Shown: positions 46,073-55,276, numbered from the stretch's first letter. The stretch: DNA of 64,000 nt from CAJWOS01 sp964502005 (GCA_964502005.1 CAZCUX010000020.1:62001-126000), one strand, 5' to 3'. The notes: a model not told the origin generated them from the letters alone. Numbers and translations: made by a program.

Positions 46073-47407
46073 TTAGACCACCCGCCATACGCCCGTTTGC
46101 CGAAGCCAAGCGACGGCGGCTTTGTGGTCGGCTTCGTCGCCGCGGCGGATCTGGACATGAATGCGGGTGCGGTGGGATGCGTCCAAGTCCGGATGGGCCA
46201 TACGTTCTACGATTGCGCGCACTTCTCGCAGCGTGACGAGCGTGGACCGGGGAGGGGCGCCGCGGGCGATACCGCGGGGGTCGAGGCTAAGCGCGATGTC
46301 GGTGCAGCCGCTCTCGAGGAGCTGCGTGTGGCTGCCGGCGGCGAGGGAATGGACCCACACCCAAACGGTGGGGGTCGTGGCGGCGCGGACTTGGGCGGTG
46401 TGTGCGTCGGTCCAACCTGTGCGTGCGTCGATGGTGGTTTGTTCGGGCGGCCCAGGGCCCTCCCACGGCGCGCGGCTATGGGCCGGGGGCGCAATGCCGC
46501 TGCCGCCCCGGTGCGTCCAGTAAGCGTGCCAGGCACCCCCGCAGCGGGTTCGCCACACGCAAGTTGCGCAGACGGCGTCTTGGCGCTTGTCTCCCCGATT
46601 TTCAATGCCGGGAACCGGGCGCCACCCGCCGCTTTCGGCCTCAATGGCTTCGACGCATCGCTCGGGTGCGTCGTTCCACCCAATACACAGAGGCAGCCCG
46701 CAATACGGGTTGAGAAGCTCGATGCCCGCGGCTTCTGCGATAGCGCGAGCCCGTGGAAGCTGCTGCGCGAGCACGGCGTAGTCGGGCAGCAGGTCTTCGG
46801 GGTTGCCGCCGCGTCCGGCGCGACCGTGGGGCTGCACCGCGGACACGGAGATGCTGCGCACGGCGGGAAGGCGCGTGGCGACGAACGTGACATAGTCCGC
46901 GAAGGTGTGTTGGGTGCGGCGGGCGAGCACGGGGTTGAGCGTGACGCGGATCCCTTCGTGGACAAGGGCGTCGATGCCGGCGACACAACGCGAGAAGGCT
47001 TGGGGCAAGCCGGCGAGGTGGTCGTGGTCTGCGGGAATATGGGACAACAACGACACGAACGCCGACGTGACGCCCGCTTCCGCGAGCGCCTGCGCATACG
47101 CCGTATCGATCAACACCGCGTTGGTTTGCAGCTCGACGTAGGGAATCCCGCCGTCGCGCGCTCTTCGGACGAGGTCGAGCAGTCGCTTTCGAAGGAGCGT
47201 CGGCTCGCCTCCCGAAATGGTGAGAGTGCCGGCCTTCTCGTCGATGAAGCGCTGCAGCTCGCGGTCGGTCTGGGATGCCGGAGGGGTCTTTCGTTCGTAG
47301 TCTTCTGCGGGAACATTACAGAATGGGCAGTTTTCGTTGCATGCCATTGTCAGGCGCAACAAGCCCTTGGTGCGATGAGACGACTCGGCTGCTTGGGAAA
47401 GGTCCAT
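46073..47407 (-). CDS. Radical SAM protein with SPASM-like cysteines
   Basis: A 444-residue radical SAM enzyme. CNENCPFC (Cys23, 27, 30) binds the [4Fe-4S] cluster and SGGEPTL is the SAM-contacting GGE motif. After the barrel, CGLPLC followed by CATCVWRTRC gives a SPASM-like set of Cys for an auxiliary cluster. The last ~120 residues form a separate domain I cannot name (WVHSLAAGSHTQLLESG...). Such enzymes often modify peptides or install unusual bonds in cofactors, but no precursor peptide gene is visible next to it. ATG start; no clear ribosome site. Neighbour on the same strand: the CHAP-LysM gene, 71 bases away. Confidence 0.8.
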   Translation of the reverse strand: MDLSQAAESSHRTKGLLRLTMACNENCPFCNVPAEDYERKTPPASQTDRELQRFIDEKAGTLTISGGEPTLLRKRLLDLVRRARDGGIPYVELQTNAVLIDTAYAQALAEAGVTSAFVSLLSHIPADHDHLAGLPQAFSRCVAGIDALVHEGIRVTLNPVLARRTQHTFADYVTFVATRLPAVRSISVSAVQPHGRAGRGGNPEDLLPDYAVLAQQLPRARAIAEAAGIELLNPYCGLPLCIGWNDAPERCVEAIEAESGGWRPVPGIENRGDKRQDAVCATCVWRTRCGGAWHAYWTHRGGSGIAPPAHSRAPWEGPGPPEQTTIDARTGWTDAHTAQVRAATTPTVWVWVHSLAAGSHTQLLESGCTDIALSLDPRGIARGAPPRSTLVTLREVRAIVERMAHPDLDASHRTRIHVQIRRGDEADHKAAVAWLRQTGVWRVV

Positions 47408-47478
47408 GGGGCCGCTTTAGCCCACGCCTTGCGCGTGGCCCAGGTGACCGAACGATTCACGCACGGCGACGGCGTGGG

Positions 47479-48546
47479 TTAGCCGGGAAGCTTCAGCTTT
47501 GTGCCGACGGAGAGGCTGCGCGCATCGCGAATGCCGTTGAGACGGGCAATTTCCTGGTGGCGGGAGCCGTTTCCAAGGTAGCGAACCGCGATGGCCCAGA
47601 GAGTATCGCCACGCTGAACGGTGACGGTGCGCTCTTTGATGTCGCCGCCTTGTGCGGGTTTCTTGGGCGCGCTGTCGCTGTTGCCGGTGCTCGGCTTCGC
47701 GGGCGCGGTCGTACCGGGAAGGCGCAGCACCATTCCCACCGAAATGCGGCTCGGGTCGGAGATGCCGTTGAGCTTGGCCAGTTCGCGGTAGCGTTCGCCG
47801 GAGCCCAACGTGCGCGCGGCGATGGCCCACAAGGAATCACCGGGTTTGACGGTGACGGTGGGCCCTCCGGGGCCTTTTTCGACATCTTGGGACGGTTTTT
47901 GGGTGGGGGACTTGGGCTTGGTGCCACCAAATCGCTGCCAGCCTTCGAGCTTGAGGCTGCCGTAGTTGGCGACGGTGGTGTTGCCGTCTTTGCCCGAAAT
48001 GCCCAAGGTAGCCGTGGCCGCGGAGGTGTTCTGCTGAATCATGCCCACGCCGCCTGGGCTCGAGCGGGTGGCAATCGCGACATGGCCAAACTTGCCGCCG
48101 GAGAACACCAAGATGTCGCCGGGCTCAGGAAGCTGGGCACCTGGCTCGTTTTTGACCCAAGTGTAGCCAAAGCTTTTGCGCGAGTTCCCGGCGTAGTCGA
48201 TTGCGTTGCCGGTGCCCTTCATATTGCCGGTGCCATTGGCCTTGGCGCTAAAGCGATTGACGTATTCGACGCACTGGTAGTTGTAGCCAAACTCGCCACG
48301 CTGCCAATAGCGACGGTCGGCGCCGTTGTTGAACGCAGGCACACCCTGGAAGGTTGCCATTTGTTCGCCCCATCCGGCAGGACGACCGCTGCTCGCTTCT
48401 CCCATGCCGTCGGTGGGCTCTTTTTCGACGCCCTCGGCGCGCATCTGCTCCATGATTTCCGCGTTGCTCTCTCCCATTCCAGGGCGGGAGGAGCGCGGTT
48501 TCTTGGGCGGGGGACCGCCGCGAGAGGCGACTTTTTGGCTTTTCAA
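47479..48546 (-). CDS. CHAP-LysM cell-wall hydrolase-like protein
   Basis: A 355-residue protein with a CHAP amidase/peptidase domain (about 55-190: GYNYQCVEYVNRF with the nucleophile Cys, then KFGHVAIATR with the His) and two LysM domains (VTVKPGDSLWAIAARTLG and VTVQRGDTLWAIAVRYLG) separated by a Pro/Lys/Ser linker. It likely binds and cuts peptidoglycan. No Sec signal is evident, so export would be by another route or lysis-type release. The start is unsure: TTG 48546 has AAGGTG close by; the frame remains open to an ATG at 48621, which would add residues with no recognisable signal. Confidence 0.75.
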   Translation of the reverse strand: MKSQKVASRGGPPPKKPRSSRPGMGESNAEIMEQMRAEGVEKEPTDGMGEASSGRPAGWGEQMATFQGVPAFNNGADRRYWQRGEFGYNYQCVEYVNRFSAKANGTGNMKGTGNAIDYAGNSRKSFGYTWVKNEPGAQLPEPGDILVFSGGKFGHVAIATRSSPGGVGMIQQNTSAATATLGISGKDGNTTVANYGSLKLEGWQRFGGTKPKSPTQKPSQDVEKGPGGPTVTVKPGDSLWAIAARTLGSGERYRELAKLNGISDPSRISVGMVLRLPGTTAPAKPSTGNSDSAPKKPAQGGDIKERTVTVQRGDTLWAIAVRYLGNGSRHQEIARLNGIRDARSLSVGTKLKLPG

Positions 48547-48648
48547 TGGACACCTTCGGTAGCGTGACGGCAGGGTATCCTTTGCGGGTTGGCACCGTCC
48601 ATCCTTGGATTGTGGAATCATGGACAAGCGCGCAGACCGCAGGCCGAA

Positions 48649-49170
48649 TCACGGGGTAGGCGTGGCTTCCGTCGGGGCGGCGGCGTCGCCGGCTGGGACT
48701 TCGACCCCAGGAACTTCTGCTGCCGGGACTTCTGCAGCCGGGACCTCGGCGGCGGGAGCGTCGGTCGCGGCGCCTTCGGGGGGAGGCGGGGGCGCGGGAG
48801 CTTCGACCGGCATCACAGGCTCGGTGTCGGGGGCCTTGATGTCGGGCTGGAGATCGAGCACAGCGCGTGTGGCCGAGGCGCGTTTGAAGTTCTCTTTTTC
48901 AATTTCTTCAAACTGGTCTTCGATGTCGCCGCCGCTCTGCACCTTGTCGTTGGAAAACCACGCCAAGGTGATGCTGGTGACCATGAACATGCCCGCGACC
49001 GTGGTGGTGGCGCGCGTGAGGATGGTGCCTTGGCCGCGAGGACCGTACATTTGGTTGCCGCCACCGCCGCCGCCGAAGGCTGCTGCGCCGTCTTTGCCGG
49101 GTTGCAGCAAAATGACGAGAATGAGGGCAATGCACAGCATGATGTGCAAAGTGGTGATGAAGATAGTCAT
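48649..49170 (-). CDS. secG: SecG, Sec translocon subunit, with long Pro/Ala/Glu tail
   Basis: A 173-residue SecG. The two membrane helices (IFITTLHIMLCIALILVILLQ and TTVAGMFMVTSITLAWF) and the connecting PGKDG...GGGGGG...RATT segment are typical of SecG, which helps SecYE move proteins across the membrane. Usual length is 75-110 residues; the extra ~90 here are a charged region and a Pro/Ala/Glu-rich tail with short tandem repeats (PAAEVPAAEVP). The tail should lie in the cytosol or periplasm as a flexible extension. GGAG lies seven bases before the ATG. It follows tpiA, a common gene order. Confidence 0.85.
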   Translation of the reverse strand: MTIFITTLHIMLCIALILVILLQPGKDGAAAFGGGGGGNQMYGPRGQGTILTRATTTVAGMFMVTSITLAWFSNDKVQSGGDIEDQFEEIEKENFKRASATRAVLDLQPDIKAPDTEPVMPVEAPAPPPPPEGAATDAPAAEVPAAEVPAAEVPGVEVPAGDAAAPTEATPTP

Positions 49171-49214
49171 GCTGGTGCTCCAGGCGCCATGGGCAGACGG
49201 CGAACCGCGGTTTC

Positions 49215-49985
49215 CTAACGCCGGATGGCGCTGGCGGCACGAATGATGGCCACGAAGTCGGCAGCGTCCAGGCTGGCTCCACCAACCAATGCGCCATCGA
49301 TATCGGGCTGGCTCAACAAAGAGCGGGCGTTCCCCGCTTTGACGCTCCCGCCGTACTGGATTCTCACGGAGTCGGCAACAAATGCGGGGAAGGTCGCGCG
49401 CAGCCAGCCCCGAATATGGGCGTGCATTTCTTGGGCCATTTCGGGGGTCGCGGCGCGGCCGGTGCCGATGGCCCACACGGGTTCATAAGCGATGGTGCAG
49501 GATGCTGCTTGGTCGGGCGGCAGGTGTCCCATCGCGGCGACCAGTTGGCGGGTGGTGGTGGCCTGCGCGGCGCCTGCATCCCGCTCCGTGAGCGTCTCGC
49601 CGACGCACACAATCGGCAGCAGGCCCGCGCGGAACGCAGCCGTCACCTTTTGGCCGACCATGCTGTCCGTCTCGCCGTTGTCGGTGCGCCGCTCGCTATG
49701 GCCGACGATTGCGTAGGTGCAGCCTGCTTCCCGAAACATTTCCGCCGACACGCAGCCGGTGTGGGCCCCGGATTCATTGGCGTGGATGTCTTGGCAGGCC
49801 ACATGAATGCCGGTGTGGCGTACGCGCTGCACGACGGTGGGGACGCAAACCGCGGTGGGTGCCACGGCGATGTCGACGTTTCCTTCGTCGACCAAAGCTG
49901 CGCGCAGCTCGCGTGCGAGATTGTCGGCCGCCGCGGGGCCTTTGTTCATCTTCCAGTTGCCCGCAATAAACATCCGACGTGCCAT
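49215..49985 (-). CDS. tpiA: Triosephosphate isomerase
   Basis: A 256-residue cytoplasmic glycolytic enzyme that interconverts dihydroxyacetone phosphate and glyceraldehyde 3-phosphate. Key segments: GNWKMN with the active-site Lys, AIVGHSERR with the catalytic His, AYEPVWAIGTG with the catalytic Glu, and the phosphate-binding RIQYGGSVK and DGALVGGASL. Length is normal. ATG 49985 with GGAG seven bases upstream is chosen over an ATG at 49997. It lies between pgk and secG on the same strand. Confidence 0.96.
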   Translation of the reverse strand: MARRMFIAGNWKMNKGPAAADNLARELRAALVDEGNVDIAVAPTAVCVPTVVQRVRHTGIHVACQDIHANESGAHTGCVSAEMFREAGCTYAIVGHSERRTDNGETDSMVGQKVTAAFRAGLLPIVCVGETLTERDAGAAQATTTRQLVAAMGHLPPDQAASCTIAYEPVWAIGTGRAATPEMAQEMHAHIRGWLRATFPAFVADSVRIQYGGSVKAGNARSLLSQPDIDGALVGGASLDAADFVAIIRAASAIRR

Positions 49986-50053
49986 TCGAGACTCCATTCG
50001 ACCCCACCGGTAGGGCCATAACATCGACAATCGTGCGCCTTGTGCTCGGCGCG

Positions 50054-50104
50054 CGCCCCGCGCGGGGCGGAGTGCACCTGCCACCCAGCGAAGGGATGGC
50101 AGGT
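50054..50104. promoter_or_regulatory. Two hairpins between pgk and tpiA
   Basis: The 129-base gap contains the perfect palindrome CGCCCCGCGCGGGGCG (50054-50069) and an inverted repeat ACCTGCCA/TGGCAGGT (50076-50083 with 50097-50104). No T-tract follows, so these are probably mRNA-processing or stabilising structures, not terminators. Confidence 0.35.
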
Positions 50105-50114
50105 AGGAGGTGCT

Positions 50115-51302
50115 TCAGCGGGTAGCGGCGCGAATGGCCTTGATTCCCGGGAGGTCTTTGCCTTCCAAGAACTCCATGGATGCGCCGCCTCCCGTAGAAA
50201 CGTGGGACACCTTGTCGGCGAGGCCGAACTTTGCCATCGCGGCTGCGCTGTCGCCACCACCGACCACCGTGAAGCCAGTGCTGGCCGCCACGGCTTCAGC
50301 AATCGCGCGGGTGCCGCCGGCAAACGCATCTTCTTCGACAAGTCCGAGGGGGCCGTTCCAGAAGATTGTGCGTGCGCTGGCGATGACGTCCTTCCACTCG
50401 GCGACCGTCTGGGGGCCAATATCGAGACCCATCATGCCATTGGCGATGTCGATGGTGGGCTGGGCTTGCTCGCCCTTGTCGATGCCAGGTGCGACGATGT
50501 GGTCGCTTGGCAGCAACAAGCGCGCCCCCCGCTCGCCGGCGCGCTCCATGACGCGGCGTGCGAGGAGGAGCTTGTCGCCTTCTACGCGGGACGCGCCCAC
50601 AGGCACGTCTTGGGCAGCAAGCAACGTGTAGGCCATCGCGCCACCGACAAGGAGGGTGTCGCAGCGCTTCGACAAGGAGTCGAGCACGCCCACTTTGTCG
50701 GACACCTTTGCGCCACCGAGAATCGCGACGAACGGGCGCTCGGCAGTCTCCACAAGGCGGGAAAGCTCCCGCACTTCGCGCTCGACGAGGAATCCAATCG
50801 CGTGCTTGGCCGTGTGCTTCACAACGCCGTCGATGCTCGCGTCGGCGCGGTGCATGGCGCCAAAAGCATCATTGACATAAGTATCTGCCAAACGCGCCAA
50901 TCCGGCGGCGAAGGTGTCGTCGTTGGCCTTCTCGCCGGGGTCGAAGCGAAGGTTCTCGATGACGAGAATGCCGCCGTGGGGGAGGTCGCGGGCAATCTGC
51001 TCGACGCCTGCGCCCACGATGTCCGGGCAGAACAGCACTTCGCCGTCGAGCAGCTCGGCCAGCCGCGCCGCGGCGGGTTCGAGGGAAAGACCGGGCTTCC
51101 GCTTGCCACCGGGGCGGCCCAGGTGCGAGCAGATGACCAACCGGACTTTCTTCTCCAGGAGGAACTGGATGGTGGGGAGCGCGGCGAGAATGCGCGTGTC
51201 GTCGGAGACGATGCCGTCTTTGAGGGGGACGTTGAAGTCTACCCGCAACAATACGGCTTCGCCGGGAGACAATTCGATGTCGTGAAGAGTAGGGAGACTC
51301 AT
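50115..51302 (-). CDS. pgk: Phosphoglycerate kinase
   Basis: A 395-residue glycolytic kinase that makes ATP from 1,3-bisphosphoglycerate. N-terminal substrate motifs LLRVDFNVPLKDG and SHLGRPGG, the hinge region LGGAKVSDKVG, and C-terminal nucleotide-binding FWNGPLGLVE and GGGDSAAAM are all present, at normal length. The ATG overlaps the last base of the gap stop codon (TGATG), so the two are translationally coupled. Confidence 0.97.
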   Translation of the reverse strand: MSLPTLHDIELSPGEAVLLRVDFNVPLKDGIVSDDTRILAALPTIQFLLEKKVRLVICSHLGRPGGKRKPGLSLEPAAARLAELLDGEVLFCPDIVGAGVEQIARDLPHGGILVIENLRFDPGEKANDDTFAAGLARLADTYVNDAFGAMHRADASIDGVVKHTAKHAIGFLVEREVRELSRLVETAERPFVAILGGAKVSDKVGVLDSLSKRCDTLLVGGAMAYTLLAAQDVPVGASRVEGDKLLLARRVMERAGERGARLLLPSDHIVAPGIDKGEQAQPTIDIANGMMGLDIGPQTVAEWKDVIASARTIFWNGPLGLVEEDAFAGGTRAIAEAVAASTGFTVVGGGDSAAAMAKFGLADKVSHVSTGGGASMEFLEGKDLPGIKAIRAATR

Positions 51303-52324
51303 CAGACTGCCTCGCCTGTATTGTCCAAGCTGGCGAGCTTCTTCACGAGGTCGACCATACGGGACGAGAAGCCCCACTCGTTGTCGTACCAGCTCAGCAC
51401 CTTGCCGGTGTGGGTGCCGATGGTCTGGGTCAACTCCAGGTCGGCCACCGAAGAGTAGGGGTTGCCCACAAGGTCTGTGGAGACGGCGTGGTCGTTCGCG
51501 AGGGTCAGGATGCCGGCGAGGGGGCCTTCGGCGGCAGCAGCACGGATAGCCGCGTTGATGGCGTCGACGGTGACGGGCTCGCGGGTGTTGAACACAAGGT
51601 CAACCAGCGAGACGTTGGGCGTGGGGACGCGCACCGCCATTCCGTTGAGCTTGCCCTTGAGCTGGGGAAGCACGAGGCCGACGGCCTTTGCCGCACCGGT
51701 GGAGGTGGGGACCATGTTGGCGGCGGCTGCGCGGGCCCGCCGGAGGTCTTTGTGGGGGGCGTCGAGCAAGCGCTGGTCCATCGTGTAGCTGTGCACGGTG
51801 GTCATCAAGCCGTTGACGATGCCAAAGTTCTCGTCCAACACCTTGGCGATGGGGGCCAAGCAGTTGGTGGTGCAGGATGCGTTCGAGACGATGCGGTGGC
51901 TCGCGTTGAGCGTGTGGTCGTTGACGCCCATGACGACGGTGGCATCTGGCTCGGTGGCCGGCGCGCTGATGATGACGCGCTTGGCGCCTGCATCGAGGTG
52001 AAGCTGTGCGTCGGCGCGCTTGGTGAACACACCGGTACACTCAAGAACAACGTCGACCTGGCGCTCGCCCCAGGGAAGGGCCTTGGGGTCGCGCTCTTTG
52101 GAGGTCGCGACAAAGCGGTCGCCGATCTGCAAGCCGCCCGCGACCGCCTTCACGGACTCGGAAAAACGACCATGCACGGAGTCATGGGCCAACAAGTGGG
52201 CCAAGGTTTCGTCGTTGGTGAGGTCGTTGATGTGGACAAACTCGATGTTGGGGTCGTTCCAGGCAGCACGAAGTACGCAGCGACCGATGCGACCGAATCC
52301 GTTGAGTGCGACGCGAATGGCCAT
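51302..52324 (-). CDS. gap: Glyceraldehyde-3-phosphate dehydrogenase
   Basis: A 340-residue phosphorylating GAPDH. NAD-binding LNGFGRIGR at the N-terminus, catalytic Cys in SNASCTTNCLAP, the activating His in TTVHSYT, and NEWGFSSRMVDL near the end. It oxidises glyceraldehyde 3-phosphate to 1,3-bisphosphoglycerate. AAGGAAG six bases before the ATG supports the start. First gene of the gap-pgk-tpiA-secG operon; its promoter must be in the 575-base region upstream. Confidence 0.97.
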   Translation of the reverse strand: MAIRVALNGFGRIGRCVLRAAWNDPNIEFVHINDLTNDETLAHLLAHDSVHGRFSESVKAVAGGLQIGDRFVATSKERDPKALPWGERQVDVVLECTGVFTKRADAQLHLDAGAKRVIISAPATEPDATVVMGVNDHTLNASHRIVSNASCTTNCLAPIAKVLDENFGIVNGLMTTVHSYTMDQRLLDAPHKDLRRARAAAANMVPTSTGAAKAVGLVLPQLKGKLNGMAVRVPTPNVSLVDLVFNTREPVTVDAINAAIRAAAAEGPLAGILTLANDHAVSTDLVGNPYSSVADLELTQTIGTHTGKVLSWYDNEWGFSSRMVDLVKKLASLDNTGEAV

Positions 52325-52900
52325 GGCTTCTTCCTTCTGATGGGTAAGGCAAGGAACTAAGCCCTGCGGATAGTTTGCACGCAGAGCAGAGGGGGGTCGA
52401 CCGTTGGTGCGGCGACCATTCGGCACCCAGTGCCGGCAGTCGCGGGGGCATAACACACAGGGCGCGCGTCCACCGTGACGGGCGTGTGTCCCCCGTCAGT
52501 CGAAGGTTGCAAGCGGGAAATCGTTGGCAAATCCTGCATGCGCGACCGACGCGGGAGGGTGCTCTTTGCCAGGTCGGGCCACCGCGTCACGCCCGTGGGA
52601 CGACGCCCGCTTGGGGCCCGTCTGAGTTGGAGATTGCTTCATTGCAAATGCATACAAATGTAGTATATTACTGATTTGCGCGGGTGGGGTCATCGTATCC
52701 GCGGCACGTTTGGGCAAACGCATGGTCTTCGTATTGTCCCCATGCGCTCCCAAAATTCCGTGTGTGTTTCCGTTGGCGCGACCCAGGGTGTCATGTCCAA
52801 AAACGTGGAAAGGGCGTGGTTTCCGCGCGAGGCCAGCGGCGCGTCCTGCAAGTCCAGAGTGTTCGTCGCAGCAGATCTCCCGGCAGGATATGCGCCGCAA
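52325..52900. other. Divergent intergenic region with a possible sigma-70 promoter
   Basis: About 575 bases between gap and the COG2509 flavoprotein gene. It includes a strikingly AT-rich patch (52640-52672). No supported gene. An ATG at 52793 with AGGG upstream is in frame with the flavoprotein and could be its true start. Confidence 0.4.
52642..52669 (+). promoter_or_regulatory. Possible sigma-70-type promoter for the flavoprotein gene
   Basis: TTGCAA (52642-52647), a 16-base spacer, and TATATT (52664-52669) stand out in otherwise GC-rich DNA and point toward the flavoprotein gene. Confidence 0.4.
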
Positions 52901-54523
52901 ATGTCGCTATTGGTTGCAAACATTCCTTGGACCGGCGAGGGGCTCGACCCCTTGCCCACAATTGCCGAGCGCATCGGCGTTTCACCGGACCAGATTGGCG
53001 AGATACAGCTCCTCAAACGGTCGGTAGACGGACGACGCCGACCTCCGGTTTGGCTCGCGAACTACAAAGTAGACCTAACGACCGCGGAAGCGGAGCAGCG
53101 CTGCCTCCAGGCGGGTCTGCATGGCGTTCGTGCGTACCAATCTCGCGACGAGCAGCGGTATGGCCCACGGGCGGCCGTTCCTGTGCCCGCCTGTTCGTCG
53201 GACCTGCGCGTGGTGGTCGTGGGAGCCGGTCCCGCCGGTCTCTTCGCTGCATTGGCCCTCGCTGAAGCGGGTGCGCGACCCGTTCTCCTGGAGCGGGGAG
53301 GGGCGGTCGAAGAGCGGCACCACGACGTGCGAAAGTTCTGGCGCCACGCCGAGCTCGACCCCGAGTCCAACGTCGTGTACGGCGAAGGCGGTGCGGGCGC
53401 CTTTTCGGACGGCAAAATCTACACCCGGCGCCGGGATGGTGACCTGGGCTGGATTTTCCAGCGATTCGTCGACTTTGGGGCCGACCCCGAGATTCTCGAA
53501 GAGGGTTGGGCGCACCTGGGAACCGACCGCATCCGGGCCATCTTGCCGCAGCTTCGCCAGCGCATCCGTGACCTCGGCGGCGAAGTCCACTTTCGCACCT
53601 GCGTCTCGGAGCTCTTGGTTCGCAACGGGCGGTGTGTCGGGGTGCAGACCGCGGATGGCCGCGAGTTTTCGAGTACTGCGGTCATCATCGCCACGGGGCA
53701 CTCTGCTCGGGACATGTGGGAGCTGCTCCTGCGCCATGGCGCCCAAGCGGAGCTACGTCCGATTCATATCGGCGCGCGCGTGGAGCACCCCCAAAAGCTC
53801 ATTGACGCGGCCCGCTACGGTGGGCCTCGCGGCGAGCTTCCACCTGCGTCGTATCGCCTGACGTCTGCACCGCGTCCACGTCGAGATGGCCCGGCCGCGC
53901 GAAAGGCGCACACGTTTTGTATGTGTCCGGGCGGAACGGTGGTCGGTGCGACGAACCACCCGGGACATGTGGTCGTCAACGGGATGAGCTACTCAAAGCG
54001 ACAGGCCTGGTGGGCCAACAGCGCCGTTATCGCCGAGGTTTTGCCCGACGACTATCCGGGCACCGACCCCTTGGCGGGGATGCGCTTTCAAGACGCCATT
54101 GAGCAGCGCGCGTTTGCAGTCGGTGGCGGTGACTTTCGTGCGCCGGCGCAGCTTGTCGTTGACCTCCTCGCGGGTCGTCCGTCCACCGAGCTGCCGCGCA
54201 CGAGCTACACCCTCGGCACGACGCCCGCCGACCTCCGGGATGTCCTACCGGCGCCGTTGGTCGGCGGAATCATCGCCGCCCTCCAGCATTTCAACCGCCA
54301 AATCCCCGGTTTTGCTGGGGAAGAGGCCGTGCTCATCGCGCCGGAAACACGGACCAGCGCCCCCATTCGGTTTTTGCGCGGCGCCGACCTCCATTCGGTT
54401 GGTCTTCCGGGCATTCTGCCCGTCGGCGAAGGCGCCGGATATGCGGGCGGCATCGTGAGCGCGGCCCTCGACGGCCTGCGTGCGGTCCAATCTTTGGCCG
54501 TGAATCCGGCAGGCGCGTCGTAG
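52901..54523 (+). CDS. FAD-dependent dehydrogenase of the COG2509 family
   Basis: A 540-residue flavoprotein. The N-terminal ~85 residues form the small family-specific domain (PLPTIAERIGVSPDQIGEIQLLKRSVD, ending in VWLANYKVDL). FAD binding follows with VVVVGAGPAGLFAALALAEAGARPVLLERG, then NVVYGEGGAGAFSDGKIYTR, typical of the family, and a C-terminal FAD-contacting GEGAGYAGGIVSAALDGLRA. These uncharacterised proteins are NAD(FAD)-utilising dehydrogenases with no known substrate. The ATG at 52901 matches the usual beginning of the family; the frame is open upstream and ATG 52793 has the better ribosome site. Confidence 0.85.
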   Translation: MSLLVANIPWTGEGLDPLPTIAERIGVSPDQIGEIQLLKRSVDGRRRPPVWLANYKVDLTTAEAEQRCLQAGLHGVRAYQSRDEQRYGPRAAVPVPACSSDLRVVVVGAGPAGLFAALALAEAGARPVLLERGGAVEERHHDVRKFWRHAELDPESNVVYGEGGAGAFSDGKIYTRRRDGDLGWIFQRFVDFGADPEILEEGWAHLGTDRIRAILPQLRQRIRDLGGEVHFRTCVSELLVRNGRCVGVQTADGREFSSTAVIIATGHSARDMWELLLRHGAQAELRPIHIGARVEHPQKLIDAARYGGPRGELPPASYRLTSAPRPRRDGPAARKAHTFCMCPGGTVVGATNHPGHVVVNGMSYSKRQAWWANSAVIAEVLPDDYPGTDPLAGMRFQDAIEQRAFAVGGGDFRAPAQLVVDLLAGRPSTELPRTSYTLGTTPADLRDVLPAPLVGGIIAALQHFNRQIPGFAGEEAVLIAPETRTSAPIRFLRGADLHSVGLPGILPVGEGAGYAGGIVSAALDGLRAVQSLAVNPAGAS

Positions 54524-54524
54524 A

Positions 54525-54575
54525 CCCCGTGGGGTGGTTGCTCCGGGTGTTCGTGGAACAATCCACCCTGCGGGG
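54525..54575. terminator. Large imperfect hairpin between convergent genes
   Basis: CCCCGTGGGGTGG (54525-54537) pairs with CCACCCTGCGGGG (54563-54575), all but two positions complementary. It lies between the 3' ends of the flavoprotein gene and a minus-strand gene. No T-tract, so a bidirectional terminator is only probable. Confidence 0.4.
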
Positions 54576-54609
54576 CGTCTTCGCGGGCGACGGCAGCGGG
54601 TAGCGCGAC

Positions 54610-55083
54610 TCAGCGGAACAGCGCCGTGATGGTGTTGTCCTTTTGAATCGTGAACTCGGCGCGGACTTCGGCGCCGGCATCGCGGCCCGCGCAGTCGGTC
54701 TTGTCGACGGTCCACGTCACGATGGCCACCTTTTCGGAGTCGGCGGGGTCCATCTTCCACTTGCCGCTCTCGGTGCATTCCATCTTTTCGTCCTCAAACT
54801 CCACCCAGCCCTTTGCGGTCCAGGAGTTGTCGGCGGCAAAGGTCATTTCGTCGTATTGGAACGTTGCGCCGCCCGCGTCGCTTGGCCGAAAGTTCCGCAA
54901 TGACGAGGTCACGAGGGATGCGCCGAACTTTTGGCTCTTTGCGTCGGCGGGGGTCTCGGGAACGGCAGCGGGTGCGGCGTCTGCGGCGGGGGCTTCCTCG
55001 GTCTTTTTGTCCTTTTTGCCCGCCAATACGGTCGAAGGAACAAGCACGGCGAGAGCGACTACCGAAAGAATACGAAAGGACAT
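54610..55083 (-). CDS. Small exported hypothetical protein
   Basis: A 157-residue protein with a signal peptide (ILSVVALAVLVPSTVLAG, cleavage after VLA), then a Lys/Glu/Ala-rich linker (GKKDKKTEEAPAADAAPAA) and a compact beta-type domain with two Cys likely to pair (MECTESGKW and KTDCAGRD). The sequence TFAADNSWTAKGWVEFEDEKMECTES resembles small lipocalin-like or secreted repeat domains, but I cannot assign it. GGAG lies five bases before the ATG. Its promoter region is shared with the divergent membrane protein gene. Confidence 0.65.
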   Translation of the reverse strand: MSFRILSVVALAVLVPSTVLAGKKDKKTEEAPAADAAPAAVPETPADAKSQKFGASLVTSSLRNFRPSDAGGATFQYDEMTFAADNSWTAKGWVEFEDEKMECTESGKWKMDPADSEKVAIVTWTVDKTDCAGRDAGAEVRAEFTIQKDNTITALFR

Positions 55084-55276
55084 CGTGTCTCCAAGGTGTG
55101 TGCGAACGGAGGAGGTGCGTGGGGACATGCCCACGCAAACAGGGAGCGTGTCCGGCTGTTGAGTGGACGCGCGGCACCTCCCGTTGTACCCGGCGCGGGC
55201 TACATCGAACAAGTCGCCGGTCGTCCGGCACCTTTCAAACCCGCGTCAAGCGGACGTGTTCCGGCCGGAAGCAGTT

